NCBI GenBank assembly: GCA_035549015.1
Contig: DASZRW010000103.1
Span: forward strand, 62,001 to 126,000
From: JAFDZV01 sp035549015
GTDB lineage: Bacteria; Bacteroidota; Ignavibacteria; OLB7
Direction of reading: 5' to 3'
Length of the DNA stretch: 64,000 nucleotides
The notes beneath the pieces are model-generated. The model ran no database searches. It was given only the letters and a program-made list of their open reading frames with translations, and was not told where the DNA came from. Made by a program: the position numbers and the translations under genes. This document shows positions 1 to 8,605 of this stretch, piece by piece (the stretch's first letter is position 1; each line of letters begins with the position of its first letter).

Positions 1-905
1 TTGTCATCTACAACAGCAGGGAGTTCGCCCGCTATCCCTATGCCGCCCACAAGTTCAGCGATCTCCGGCAGAAGCTCGGTTCGTGGAAGCCGGATCTGGT
101 GATCGGGCTGCGCGACGACTGGCGCACCGTTACCGACCGGCTCTTTTCCGGCGCACGGCGCATCAATCGCGGGCGCGTTCACTTCCGGGAATGGTTGGAG
201 CGGAAGCGCACCAATCAGCCTCACAGCCACGAGGTGAAGCGCCTGTGGGCAATCCTTCGTCCGCTCGGCATCGAGCCGGAGCCGGTGGAGAAGCTCGAGT
301 ACTGGGTCACGGACGAGGAACGGAAGCAGGCCGCAGATTTCATGCTTGCCCACGGGATCGAAGGCCCGTTTGCGATCGTCCATGCCGGCACGTCGGTTCC
401 GCTGAAGGAGTGGCCGCTGGACAAGCTGGCCGAGGCGTCGCGGCACATCGCATCGGCATACGGCATGCAGATTGTCCTGATCGGCGCTCCCGAGGAGGTG
501 GATCGCTCCGCCGATCTTGTCTCCCTGATCCGCGATCTCTCCCCGGTGGACATATCCGGCAAGCTCAATCTGCGTGGCACGGCTGCCCTCATGGAACGGG
601 CATCGCTTTATCTGAGCTCCGACGGCGGAGCCATGCACGTGGCATCTGCCCTCGGCGTGCCGACCGTGGGCCTGTTCGGACCCGGTTCCTACCACATCTT
701 CCGCCCCGTCGGCCGTCATGCCACGGCCATCTCCCATCTCTTTCCGTGCAGCCCCTGCACCATGATTACCTGCATCCGCCCCAACGACACCTGCATGCAG
801 GCGATCAGCGCGGAGGAGGTTATCCTGGAAACGGACCGCCTGCTTGCCCGCGTCCATACCGCTCCTGCCAACCATACCGTTCTTCAGCACCAGTCGCCGC
901 GCTAG
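1..905 (+). CDS. Glycosyltransferase family 9 (ADP-heptose:LPS heptosyltransferase-like), 5' end cut off
   Basis: The reading frame is open from the left edge of the window, so the N-terminal part is missing. The visible ~300 residues are the C-terminal half of a GT-B fold of family GT9: a FAIVHAGTSVPLKEWP nucleotide-sugar-binding segment, an IVLIGAPEE strand, and the SSDGGAMHVASALGVPTVGLFGPG signature. That last signature is typical of heptosyltransferases, which transfer sugars to lipid A core at the cytoplasmic face of the inner membrane. The Cys-rich tail (FPCSPC...CIRPNDTC) is common in this family. The exact acceptor cannot be told. It converges with the gene ending at 1218. Confidence 0.85.
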   Translation, partial: VIYNSREFARYPYAAHKFSDLRQKLGSWKPDLVIGLRDDWRTVTDRLFSGARRINRGRVHFREWLERKRTNQPHSHEVKRLWAILRPLGIEPEPVEKLEYWVTDEERKQAADFMLAHGIEGPFAIVHAGTSVPLKEWPLDKLAEASRHIASAYGMQIVLIGAPEEVDRSADLVSLIRDLSPVDISGKLNLRGTAALMERASLYLSSDGGAMHVASALGVPTVGLFGPGSYHIFRPVGRHATAISHLFPCSPCTMITCIRPNDTCMQAISAEEVILETDRLLARVHTAPANHTVLQHQSPR

Positions 906-1080
906 CGGCCTTCGGCACCATTCCCTGCACGCAGACTCCATCCATTGCGGTCGCCAACGTCAACTGTTTCCCGGTGTTCATGCTGTGGCCCGCTCCCTAT
1001 CGGCGCGGCGCGCTTCACCATCCGCGTCTCCGTACACTGCCACGCGACACAATCCGCCCAACGCCGGCAGCGACGGGATA

Positions 1081-1112
1081 ACGCGCCCGGCCCTGAACGC
1101 GCCCGGCCCTGA
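1081..1112. repeat. 16-bp tandem duplication
   Basis: The 16-mer ACGCGCCCGGCCCTGA occurs twice head-to-tail with no mismatch (1081-1096 and 1097-1112). It lies in noncoding DNA between converging genes and looks like a replication-slippage product. Confidence 0.85.
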
Positions 1113-1157
1113 GTGTGCGAGAAGAGAAACGGCGGACAGGGTGGGTTCGAAACAGCG

Positions 1158-1183
1158 AGCGGGCAACTCTGTGGCTGCCCGCT
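1158..1183. terminator. Hairpin between convergent genes, possible bidirectional terminator
   Basis: AGCGGGCA (1158-1165) pairs perfectly with TGCCCGCT (1176-1183) across a 10-nt loop. There is no clear T-run on either side, so the terminator role is inferred from its position between two converging genes. Confidence 0.4.
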
Positions 1184-1217
1184 CCGGAATGTTGCCTGTG
1201 TATCGGGTCTCGGATTT

Positions 1218-1592
1218 CTATCCCTGCACCTTCACCACCTTGACACTCGTCACGTAGCTATCCGATGAAAAGAGGGAACAGATATAGATTCCCGGAATCA
1301 CCGGGCTGCCGGTTTCGTCCTTGCCATCCCAGTAGATGTCGTATCGCCCAGATGGATGCTCCCCTTCGAAGAGCGTCTTGATCTGCTTGCCGAGAATGTC
1401 GTGCACCGCAATCCTGATCTGGCCGGTGCGAGGCATCGTCAACTGGAAGGTTGTACCAACGGTAAACGGATTCGGGTAGACCGAACGCACCGTGATCGCC
1501 TGGTCGCCGGCCGGAAGCTTCGCAGGGAAGAACGCCGGCAATGCGACGCCGATCCCCAATAGCACAGCAATGATATACCGCTTCGTGTTCAT
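1218..1592 (-). CDS. Small exported protein consisting of a T9SS type A sorting domain (FlgD-like Ig fold)
   Basis: 124 aa. The start at 1592 was chosen because AGGAG sits 7 nt upstream; the frame stays open to 1733 but without a better start. An N-terminal signal sequence (MNTKRYIIAVLLGIGVALPA) is followed almost directly by a C-terminal sorting-domain pattern: YPNPF, then VHDILGKQI, GRYDIYWDGKDETG, and PGIYICSL with a final VKVVKV strand. In the Bacteroidota/Chlorobiota group this ~80-residue domain normally sits at the end of a large cargo protein and directs it through the type IX secretion system. Here there is no cargo: the mature protein is the domain alone. Function unknown. Confidence 0.8.
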   Translation of the reverse strand: MNTKRYIIAVLLGIGVALPAFFPAKLPAGDQAITVRSVYPNPFTVGTTFQLTMPRTGQIRIAVHDILGKQIKTLFEGEHPSGRYDIYWDGKDETGSPVIPGIYICSLFSSDSYVTSVKVVKVQG

Positions 1593-2304
1593 AGGCCGCT
1601 CCTTGCGCAAGATGTTCATCGATTGGCCGGATCGAATATAAGCAGAGAAGGACAAAAAGTTACTCTCCTCTTTAGAAGGACGGAGGCGCCGCTTGTTCCC
1701 TGGAGTACCCGCCCGGTTGCACCCCCGCTCCACACCTCCGGATCGGCATGTCGGCTCCTGAAGGACGCCTGTGTTTCAGTTCGTGACGTCGGTCTCACCG
1801 AACCCGGAATCGCTGCTCCGGGGCGGGGCACCGCTCCACCCGCCCCGGCTGCTCTCCCCCCCGGCTGGCTGGCCCGCTCGCCCCGGCTGCTTGCCCTGCT
1901 TCACGAATCCGCCAGGCACCGGCCCTGCCGCACCGATATATCAAGGCGCCGAGGCACCGCATACGCATCGAGCCATTCGGCGGGAACCCGGTCGGCCGGC
2001 GAACCAACATCCCGCCGTGAGATCGATTTATCCGGCGGTATCGATGCGGCTCTGAAGACGAATTCGGAACACGTCATCGTGTCCACAATCCGGCCCGCAC
2101 ATCATATCGAAATACATGCGCATGGGATGAGAGGGGGTGACAGAGGATGGCGGATGCATGCGGAATATTTCGCTCGGATGCAATATAGAGGAGTCGGCAT
2201 ACAAACATTGAGCGTAGTTATTTGGACCACATCGGCGTATATTAATCGCAATTGGTGCCCGGGTAATTTCCGCGGCGTAGCAATGAAGTAACAAGGAGCA
2301 ATAC
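1593..2304. other. Intergenic region upstream of the AT-hook gene
   Basis: 712 bases without a credible gene; the open frames here are low in protein-like composition and overlap each other. The last ~150 bases (about 2150-2300) are visibly richer in A+T than the surroundings, with stretches such as GCGTATATTAATCGCAATTG, and lie just before a multi-AT-hook gene. This could hold its promoter; no clear -10/-35 pair could be assigned. Confidence 0.5.
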
Positions 2305-3447
2305 ATGGCAGCCAGCGCATTCGGCGAGTCACGATTGTGGAGCGAAATTGCATCGCAACTTCTCTCACAGATCGGATCAATCTTCGAGAATGTAAACGCG
2401 GGTCCCAATCATCCGATCGCACACTTCGCCTCGCACGGAACAAATTTCGTTTACGTCCTCTACGCACCGAACGGTGCACCGCTTCGCGCAGGCGCGGTAG
2501 TAGCTTCGATGGACAGGCGTGAGCTGGCTGCAATTGCCAAGGATATTCAGGATCTGGGAGCCCGAGGAATAGTTGCCGGATATCGCGCTATCGATCTCGA
2601 CTCCGAAGACCTTGCCCGCCACCTTTCCCGCATCATCAACGATCTCTTCGGCGCCTCGCTTCTTCTTGCAGGCCCTGCAGCCGGTGCCGCTCCGTCGCAG
2701 GCAGCAGGTGGCCGTCGCCGCGGACGCCCGCGCAAGAATGCGGCAGCGCCGGCGAAGCGCCGTGGACGCCCGCGCAAAAATCCGGTTGCCGATGTAACCG
2801 CAGCGCCCGCAAAGCGTCGTGGACGCCCGCGCAAGAATGCAGCAGAAGGAGAAAGCGCAACACCGGCTCCGGCGCGTCGCCGTGGGCGTCCGCGCAAAAA
2901 TCCGGTTGCCGATGTCGCCGCGGCACCGGCAAAGCGTCGTGGACGTCCGCGCAAGAATGCAGCAGAAGGAGAAAGCGCAACGCCGGCTCCGGCGCGTCGC
3001 CGTGGGCGTCCGCGCAAGAATCCGGAGGCCCCGGTAGCGGCGGCACCCGCAAAGCGTCGCGGACGTCCGCGCAAGAACCCGGAAACACCGGCAGCAGCGG
3101 CACCCGCAAAGCGCCGTGGGCGCCCGCGTAAAAATCCGATCGCGGACGTTGCCGCAGCACCGGCAAAGCGTCGTGGACGCCCGCGTAAAAATCCTGCAGC
3201 CGATGTCGCCGCGGCACCGGCAAAGCGTCGTGGACGTCCGCGTAAAAATCCTGCCACTGACGTTGCCGCAGCACCGGCAAAGCGCCGTGGGCGTCCGCGC
3301 AAGAACCCGGCAGCGGAAACAACAGCGACGCCACCGCGCCGCCGTGGACGTCCGCGCAAGATCGTTGCCGCAGCGCCCGCACCCGCAAAGCGTCGCGGAC
3401 GTCCGCGCAAGGATGCCGGCTCCGACAACACATCGGGCGCAGAGTAG
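2305..3447 (+). CDS. Multi-AT-hook DNA-binding protein (13 hooks)
   Basis: 380 aa, preceded by AAGGAG 7-9 nt before the ATG. Residues 1-~130 form a compact domain I do not recognise (alternating helices and strands, e.g. VYVLYAPNGAPLRAGAVV). Residues ~137-372 are 13 copies of an RGRPRK AT-hook, each flanked by Lys/Arg and joined by 11-15-residue Ala/Pro-rich linkers. AT-hooks bind the minor groove of A+T-rich DNA, so a nucleoid-associated or chromatin-like role is likely. The Ala-Lys-Pro linkers resemble bacterial histone-H1-like tails. The gene stands alone, followed by a strong hairpin. What the N-terminal domain does is unknown. Confidence 0.85.
   Translation: MAASAFGESRLWSEIASQLLSQIGSIFENVNAGPNHPIAHFASHGTNFVYVLYAPNGAPLRAGAVVASMDRRELAAIAKDIQDLGARGIVAGYRAIDLDSEDLARHLSRIINDLFGASLLLAGPAAGAAPSQAAGGRRRGRPRKNAAAPAKRRGRPRKNPVADVTAAPAKRRGRPRKNAAEGESATPAPARRRGRPRKNPVADVAAAPAKRRGRPRKNAAEGESATPAPARRRGRPRKNPEAPVAAAPAKRRGRPRKNPETPAAAAPAKRRGRPRKNPIADVAAAPAKRRGRPRKNPAADVAAAPAKRRGRPRKNPATDVAAAPAKRRGRPRKNPAAETTATPPRRRGRPRKIVAAAPAPAKRRGRPRKDAGSDNTSGAE
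2713..3411 (+). repeat. Coding tandem repeat of the AT-hook unit
   Basis: Thirteen imperfect units of about 57 bp (45-63 bp, always a multiple of 3), each built round the core CGTGGACGCCCGCGCAAGAA or a synonymous variant. The two 'AAEGESATPAPARRRGRPRKNP' type units (around 2830-2905 and 2950-3025) are nearly identical in DNA, which indicates recent unit duplication. The long open frames on the opposite strand are by-products of this repeat. Confidence 0.85.
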
Positions 3448-3557
3448 CATCCTCTTCAAGCCCGGACGGGCTGCGGGCGCATCCTCGCGCTTCACATCCG
3501 CACCCCCCGGCAACCGAATCCTGCAAGGGTTCCGCAGAGCGACGGCGATCGATACAG

Positions 3558-3587
3558 GCGGGCGCCTCACAGATGTGAGGCGCCCGC
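3558..3587 (+). terminator. Strong hairpin downstream of the AT-hook gene
   Basis: GCGGGCGCCTCAC (3558-3570) pairs perfectly with GTGAGGCGCCCGC (3575-3587) around the loop AGAT. Only a weak T tail follows (TACCGTTTC). It ends the AT-hook transcription unit. The rest of 3448-3791 shows no gene. Confidence 0.7.
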
Positions 3588-3791
3588 TACCGTTTCAATA
3601 TGTGGTGCCGTCGGGCGAGAACCGCAATCGGGACAGCGTTCGCTATATTGGTCGGCATCGAACAGCGGCTCCAACAAATCGTGGTGCGCTGTTTCACTGC
3701 AGGCAGGGGATCCGGGGTTGTGGCGGATCATTCGCGTCCCCTGCAGTGCACCGTCCAGGCTTCAAGGAACCCCAAACATCACGCTGCGTCA

Positions 3792-4883
3792 ATGCCGATC
3801 ATTGCTCCGAACAGCCTCGAAACCGCAATCAAGCATGGGAAATTCGATCCCGTCTATTTTCTCTTCGGCGACGAGGAATTCCTGATCGAGGAGGCCGCTG
3901 CACGGCTGATAGCCGCAGCCGTCGACGAGAGCACCCGCAGTTTCAACTACGATCTGCTTCACGGCAGCGACATCACCGTAAACGACATCGTGGAGCGTGC
4001 ATCGGCATATCCTCTGATGGCGGAGCGGCGCGTGGTAGTGGTGAAGGAAATCGATCGCACGTTCGCGCTGAGAGGCAAGCCGGATGACGCATCGCCGTTC
4101 GCACGATATCTCCGATCGCCATCCCCTTCCACGCTTCTGCTGATGACGGCTGCTACGTCCGACATTCTCAGCAAGGGGAAAGGAGGCCAGAGTGCGAAGG
4201 CCCCGTACAATCTGATCGTGGAGAACGGCTCCGCCATTCACTACAAGAAAATCTACGATCGCGAGATCCCTTCCTGGACGGCCGCTCGCATCAAGTCGCG
4301 CGGCAAGGAAATCACGCCGGATGCAGTGGAGCTCTTCATTGGTTACACCGGCGCGTCGCTCCGTGTTCTGAACAATGAAATCGAAAAGCTGTTCACGTTC
4401 GTGGAGGATCGCAAGCGCATTACTGCCGAGGATGTGCGCGCGGTGGTGGGAGCCTCGAAGGTGTACAATGTCTTCGAACTGCAGAAGGCGGTGGGTGCGA
4501 AGAATCTGGAGTTGACCATCGAGATCACCGATCGCATGCTGGGTGCCGGCGAGTCCGAGCAATTGATTCTCACAATGCTCTCCAGATACTTCAGCATCCT
4601 CTGGCGGCTCGTGGAACTGCGCACCCGCACGAAGGACACCAATGAGCTTGCCCGCGGACTGTCGATATCCTCCTTCTTCATCAACGAATATCAGGCGGCA
4701 TTGTCGCGCTATCCGATGGCGCATCTCCGCAATGCCTTCGAGTCGTTGTTGCAGGCGGACATCGTGCTGAAAACAAGCCGCGTAGATCCGGGACTGGTTT
4801 TGCAATTGATGTTGACTGCGATCGTCCGTGGCGAGCGGATGCACGGCATACCGATGCGCAGCGCGGACCTGGCCGAGCCGTAG
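3792..4883 (+). CDS. holA: DNA polymerase III, delta subunit
   Basis: 363 aa, the usual length for HolA. The start at 3792 gives the family's normal N-terminus (FDPVYFLFGDEEFLIEEAAARLIAAA); the open frame extends further upstream but without family similarity. Delta is the clamp-loader 'wrench' that opens the beta sliding clamp. Typical landmarks are the FLFGDEEFLIEE strand-loop, MAERRVVVVKEID, the central ITPDAVELFIGYTGASLRVLNNEIEKL segment and the C-terminal collar helices (about 210-340). It is followed 48 bases later by mazG, perhaps in one transcription unit. Confidence 0.9.
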   Translation: MPIIAPNSLETAIKHGKFDPVYFLFGDEEFLIEEAAARLIAAAVDESTRSFNYDLLHGSDITVNDIVERASAYPLMAERRVVVVKEIDRTFALRGKPDDASPFARYLRSPSPSTLLLMTAATSDILSKGKGGQSAKAPYNLIVENGSAIHYKKIYDREIPSWTAARIKSRGKEITPDAVELFIGYTGASLRVLNNEIEKLFTFVEDRKRITAEDVRAVVGASKVYNVFELQKAVGAKNLELTIEITDRMLGAGESEQLILTMLSRYFSILWRLVELRTRTKDTNELARGLSISSFFINEYQAALSRYPMAHLRNAFESLLQADIVLKTSRVDPGLVLQLMLTAIVRGERMHGIPMRSADLAEP

Positions 4884-4931
4884 AAATCGTTTCTGCGCTG
4901 AGTACGAACCGTTGACAATTACTCCAAGGGA

Positions 4932-5720
4932 ATGAATCCTCCAACCGAGACATTCGAAGATTTTTTCGCGATCGTCCGGCGCCTGCGCGTCGACTGCCCA
5001 TGGGACCGCGAGCAGACGCATGCATCCATTGCTCCGCTGCTGGTGGAAGAGGCCTACGAGGTAAAGGAATCGATCGAGGATGGAAACGATGACGAACTGA
5101 AGAAGGAGCTTGGCGATATCCTGCTCCACGCCGTGATGCATTCGGTGATCGCGGAAGAACGCGGCGCCTTCAACTTCGACGATGTGGTTCAGCAGATATC
5201 GCGCAAGCTGGTGCACCGCCATCCGCACGTGTTCGGCGACGAGAACGTTCACAGCGCCGAGCAGGTAAGCCAGAACTGGGAACAGTTGAAGATGAAGGAG
5301 GGGCGCACATCATTATTCGACAACATGCCGCGTGCGCTCCCCGCTCTGCAGCGGGCCGACCGTGTGCAGGAGAAGGCGTCGAAGGTTGGGTTCGACTGGG
5401 AGGAACCGGAGGATGTCTGGGCCAAGGTGGAGGAGGAGATCGCGGAACTCCGCGAGGCACAGCAGGGAGGGCGCAAGGAGGACGTCGAGGAGGAATTCGG
5501 CGATCTCCTCTTCGCGCTCGTGAACTATGCGCGATTCATCGCCGTGGCACCGGAGGAGTCGCTGCAGCGGACCACGAACAAGTTCATCCGCCGCTTCCAG
5601 CACATCGAGGCCCGCCTGGCCGCCAGCGGCCGGACGTTCAAGGAGGCGGACCTGGAGGAAATGGAGCGGTACTGGAACGAAGCGAAGGAACTGGAACGAG
5701 GCCGGCCCGGCTCACACTGA
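4932..5720 (+). CDS. mazG: Nucleoside triphosphate pyrophosphohydrolase MazG
   Basis: 262 aa, the two-domain MazG form. The first domain (residues ~8-110) has the CPWDREQTH start, the EEAYEV metal-binding helix and the KKELGDILLHAV helix (ExxE...ExxD). The second (~165-240) repeats the pattern with EEEFGDLLFALVNYARF. The enzyme hydrolyses (d)NTPs to NMP and PPi and cleans damaged nucleotides or alarmone precursors. It sits just behind holA. The ATG at 4932 has AAGGGA immediately in front, too close for a normal ribosome site, and no better start is present. Confidence 0.9.
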   Translation: MNPPTETFEDFFAIVRRLRVDCPWDREQTHASIAPLLVEEAYEVKESIEDGNDDELKKELGDILLHAVMHSVIAEERGAFNFDDVVQQISRKLVHRHPHVFGDENVHSAEQVSQNWEQLKMKEGRTSLFDNMPRALPALQRADRVQEKASKVGFDWEEPEDVWAKVEEEIAELREAQQGGRKEDVEEEFGDLLFALVNYARFIAVAPEESLQRTTNKFIRRFQHIEARLAASGRTFKEADLEEMERYWNEAKELERGRPGSH

Positions 5721-5742
5721 GCCCAACCCCGTCAGAACATGG

Positions 5743-5777
5743 TTGTTCCATGCATGACGTGATTGTTCCATGCATGA
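5743..5777 (+). repeat. 15-bp direct repeat, 20-bp period
   Basis: TTGTTCCATGCATGA occurs at 5743-5757 and again at 5763-5777, just after mazG and before carA. It could be a paired protein-binding site; no further copy was noticed. Confidence 0.6.
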
Positions 5778-5833
5778 GCACCGGCCGCTCCTCGCATGCC
5801 CCGGGCTATCCTATCAATTCGTGTCAGCCGGAG

Positions 5834-5859
5834 AGGGGAGCAATCCGATTCGCTCCCCT
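5834..5859 (+). terminator. Hairpin between mazG and carA (terminator or leader attenuator)
   Basis: AGGGGAGC (5834-5841) pairs perfectly with GCTCCCCT (5852-5859), and a T-rich tract (TTCGTACTTTT) follows. It lies 114 bases after mazG and 57 bases before carA, so it is either the mazG terminator or part of a carA leader. No leader peptide or PyrR/arginine box was recognised. Confidence 0.6.
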
Positions 5860-5915
5860 TTCGTACTTTTGCTCGGTTAGCGTTTTTCGAACCCCTGAAT
5901 CCCCTGTTGCGCTGC

Positions 5916-7076
5916 ATGAATCCAACTCGTCCGAAAGCGAAACTTGCACTCGAAAACGGTATCGTTTTCACCGGAAGGGCGTTTGGTGCGGTCCACAGCG
6001 AGACCTCCGGTGAGGTTGTTTTCAACACCTCGATTACCGGCTATCAGGAGATACTCACCGACCCCAGCTACTACGGCCAGATCGTCACGATGACCTACCC
6101 GCATCAGGGTAACGTCGGCACCAACCACTTCGACGTCGAGTCCACGAAGGTTCATGCCGCGGGCTTCGTGACACGGGAGGCTGCGCGAATCGCCTCCAAC
6201 TGGCGCTCTGAGAAGAGCCTGGATGACTACCTCCGCGAGAACGGCGTTATCGGCATCGAAGGGATCGATACCCGGATGCTGGTTCGCATTCTTCGCGAGG
6301 AAGGCGCGATGCGCGGCGTTATTTCGGCGCAGGAGCTGGACGATGCGAAGCTCGTGGAACGTGCGCGTTCGATTCCGCAGATGGCCGGCCTGGACCTCAC
6401 CAGCTACGTCACGTGCAAGGAGCCCTACGCGTGGACTGCACGCGACACGAGCGGCTACCTTCTCCGCCCCGTTCCCTTTTTCGAGGAGCGCGGTCCGTTC
6501 CATGTCGTGGTGATGGACTTCGGCGTCAAGCACAACATCCTGGAGCGTCTCACCAGCTACGGCTGCCGGTTGACGGTAGTCCCCGCCGGCACGAGCGCAC
6601 ACGCCATCATGGCGATGGAGCCGGACGGGATCTTCCTCTCGAATGGTCCCGGCGATCCTGATGCCGTCAAGTACGCCATCGAGACGATCCGCGAACTCAT
6701 CGGCCGCAAGCCGATCTTCGGGATCTGCCTGGGCCATCAGCTGCTGGCATTGGCGCTCGGCGCCACCACGTACAAGCTCAAGTTCGGACACCGCGGCGCC
6801 AACCATCCGGTGCAGAATCTGTTGACCGCGACGAATGAGATCACCTCACAGAATCATGGCTTCGCCGTTGATGCGGACTCGCTGAAGAACCTGTCCGTGG
6901 ATATAACGCACGTCAATCTGAACGATGGAACGGTGGAAGGATTTCGCCATCGCGAGCTTCCGCTCTTCTGCGTTCAGTATCACCCGGAGGCAGGCCCCGG
7001 ACCTCATGATGCGGATTACCTGTTCAAGCAGTTCGTGGAGATGATGGCCCGGGAGAATGTGGCGGTGAAGGCCTAG
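5916..7076 (+). CDS. carA: Carbamoyl-phosphate synthase, small (glutamine amidotransferase) subunit
   Basis: 386 aa from the ATG at 5916; the frame runs upstream to 5796 but family similarity begins at KAKLALENGIVFTGRAFG. The N-terminal CarA domain contains TGYQEILTDPSYYGQIVTMTYPHQGNVG. The C-terminal class I amidotransferase domain has the nucleophile in FGICLGHQLLAL and the His/Glu pair in VQYHPEAGPGPHD. The subunit hydrolyses glutamine and channels ammonia to CarB for carbamoyl phosphate, the precursor of pyrimidines and arginine. carB is not in this window. Confidence 0.95.
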   Translation: MNPTRPKAKLALENGIVFTGRAFGAVHSETSGEVVFNTSITGYQEILTDPSYYGQIVTMTYPHQGNVGTNHFDVESTKVHAAGFVTREAARIASNWRSEKSLDDYLRENGVIGIEGIDTRMLVRILREEGAMRGVISAQELDDAKLVERARSIPQMAGLDLTSYVTCKEPYAWTARDTSGYLLRPVPFFEERGPFHVVVMDFGVKHNILERLTSYGCRLTVVPAGTSAHAIMAMEPDGIFLSNGPGDPDAVKYAIETIRELIGRKPIFGICLGHQLLALALGATTYKLKFGHRGANHPVQNLLTATNEITSQNHGFAVDADSLKNLSVDITHVNLNDGTVEGFRHRELPLFCVQYHPEAGPGPHDADYLFKQFVEMMARENVAVKA

Positions 7077-7100
7077 CCGGCGCGGCTGGCTCTCCCCTGC

Positions 7101-7178
7101 CCCCGTACCGTCCCGCTCCCCCCGGTACCGTCCCGCTCCCCCCGGTACCGTTCCGCTCCCCGGTACCGTTCCGCTGCC
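7101..7178. repeat. 20-bp tandem repeat, about four units
   Basis: Units CCCGGTACCGTCCCGCTCCC (or one-base variants, T for C in the later ones) run head-to-tail at 7101-7120, 7121-7140, 7141-7160 and, two bases shorter, from 7161. Each unit contains the palindrome GGTACC. It lies in the 249-bp gap between carA and the thiolase gene. Confidence 0.85.
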
Positions 7179-7325
7179 CGCAATCCGTTTCACATCGCAG
7201 GGGGCTCCGGTCGGGAGCACGCCGTTTTCATCTGCAGTCCGGAATCCCATGCCGCTCCATCGGCTGGGCCGCCGGCATCCGCATCGCTGTTCACAACATC
7301 TCACTCGCACTACACCGTTATTCAT

Positions 7326-8498
7326 ATGGCTACCGTTATCCTCTCCGCCGCACGTACGCCCGTTGGATCGTTCGGCGGCGCTCTCTCCTCGCTCGCAGCC
7401 CCCAGGCTTGGCTCCGTTGCCATCAAGGCCGCACTCGAACGCGCCGGTGTATCGCCGGAACAGGTCTCCGAGGTGATCATGGGCAATGTGCTCACCGCAG
7501 GCATCGGCCAGGCACCGGCACGGCAGGCGGCACTGGGCGCCGGTATTCCCGATTCGGTTCCATGCACCACCATTGGCAAGGTGTGCGGGTCCGGCATGAA
7601 GTCCGTGATGCTCGCCGATCAGGCAATCCGATGCGGCGACGCACAGATTGTCGTGGCAGGCGGCCAGGAGAACATGTCCATGGCGCCGTATCTGCTGGAC
7701 AAGGCTCGCTACGGTTATCGTCTCGGCAACGGCAGCATCATCGACTCGATGCAGAACGACGGGCTCACCGATGCCTACGACAACGTGGCCATGGGGGTAG
7801 CGGCCGATGCATGCGCGGTGAGCTGCAACGTTCCGCGTGAGGCGCAGGACGCATTCGCCATCGAGAGCTACAGACGCGCGCAGGGCTCGATTGCCGAGGG
7901 TCGTTTCAAGGAGGAGATTGCACCGGTCACGATTCAGGATCGCAAGGGTGATATCGTTGTGGACACGGACGAGGATCCGGCCAAGACGAACTTCGACAAG
8001 ATCCCCACGCTGAAGCCGGTCTTCACGAAGGATGGCACCGTTACTGCCGCCAACGCATCGAAGATCAACGACGGCGCTGCCGCGCTGGTACTGGCTGACG
8101 AGGCGCACGCCGCGGCTGCCGGGCTGAAGCCGATTGCGCGCATCGTCGCGCAGGCGCAGCACGCACAGGCGCCGATGGAGTTCACCACCGCCCCGGTGGA
8201 CGCGATCACCAAGGTGCTGGCGAAGGCAGGGCTCGGCGTGGAGGACATCGATCTCTTCGAAGTGAACGAGGCCTTCGCAGTGGTTGCGCTTGCCGCGCAG
8301 AATGCAATCGGCATCCCGGCCGAGAAGTTGAACGTGAACGGCGGCGCCGTTGCCATCGGCCACCCGATCGGAGCATCCGGCGCGCGCATCCTCACAACGC
8401 TTCTGCATGCGCTCAAGCAGCGTGGGCTGAAGCGCGGGCTTGCCGCGATCTGCATCGGCGGCGGCGAGGCCACGGCCCTCATCGTGGAGATGATCTGA
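7326..8498 (+). CDS. Acetyl-CoA acetyltransferase (thiolase)
   Basis: 390 aa, full thiolase length. The acyl-accepting Cys87 is in KVCGSGMKSV, the catalytic His in AIGHPIGASGARI, and the second catalytic Cys in CIGGGEATALI. The enzyme condenses two acetyl-CoA to acetoacetyl-CoA, or runs in reverse in degradation. The nearby hydroxyacyl-CoA dehydrogenase supports a C4 acyl-CoA (acetoacetyl/3-hydroxybutyryl) role. Substrate chain length cannot be fixed from sequence, so no symbol is given. Confidence 0.92.
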   Translation: MATVILSAARTPVGSFGGALSSLAAPRLGSVAIKAALERAGVSPEQVSEVIMGNVLTAGIGQAPARQAALGAGIPDSVPCTTIGKVCGSGMKSVMLADQAIRCGDAQIVVAGGQENMSMAPYLLDKARYGYRLGNGSIIDSMQNDGLTDAYDNVAMGVAADACAVSCNVPREAQDAFAIESYRRAQGSIAEGRFKEEIAPVTIQDRKGDIVVDTDEDPAKTNFDKIPTLKPVFTKDGTVTAANASKINDGAAALVLADEAHAAAAGLKPIARIVAQAQHAQAPMEFTTAPVDAITKVLAKAGLGVEDIDLFEVNEAFAVVALAAQNAIGIPAEKLNVNGGAVAIGHPIGASGARILTTLLHALKQRGLKRGLAAICIGGGEATALIVEMI

Positions 8499-8605
8499 GC
8501 AGGAGGTGCGAGCGGCGCTCACGCGTCGTTCGCCCCCTCCCCATCCTTCCGCATCAGTTCCGCATCCATCGAATCGGTCACGATGCCACTCTCCGGTGAA
8601 CGGCT

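Larger units (their letters stand above)
906..1217. other. Intergenic region between convergent genes
   Basis: 312 bases between two converging genes. No convincing gene is visible. It holds a 16-bp tandem duplication (1081-1112) and a short hairpin (1158-1183), listed separately. Confidence 0.6.

Noticed and set aside
1623..2291. 222-residue plus-strand open frame upstream of the AT-hook gene
   Set aside because: No ribosome site, Pro/Arg-rich composition unlike the genes around it, and no domain-like pattern.
2713..3411. Regular DNA repeats resembling a CRISPR array
   Set aside because: Repeat and spacer lengths are multiples of three, spacers are not unique and the whole region is one reading frame encoding AT-hooks.
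2377..3570. Long open frames on the minus strand (about 300-400 residues) across the AT-hook gene
   Set aside because: They are mirror products of the repetitive GC-rich codons of the plus-strand gene, have Arg/Cys-rich low-complexity composition and no starts with ribosome sites.
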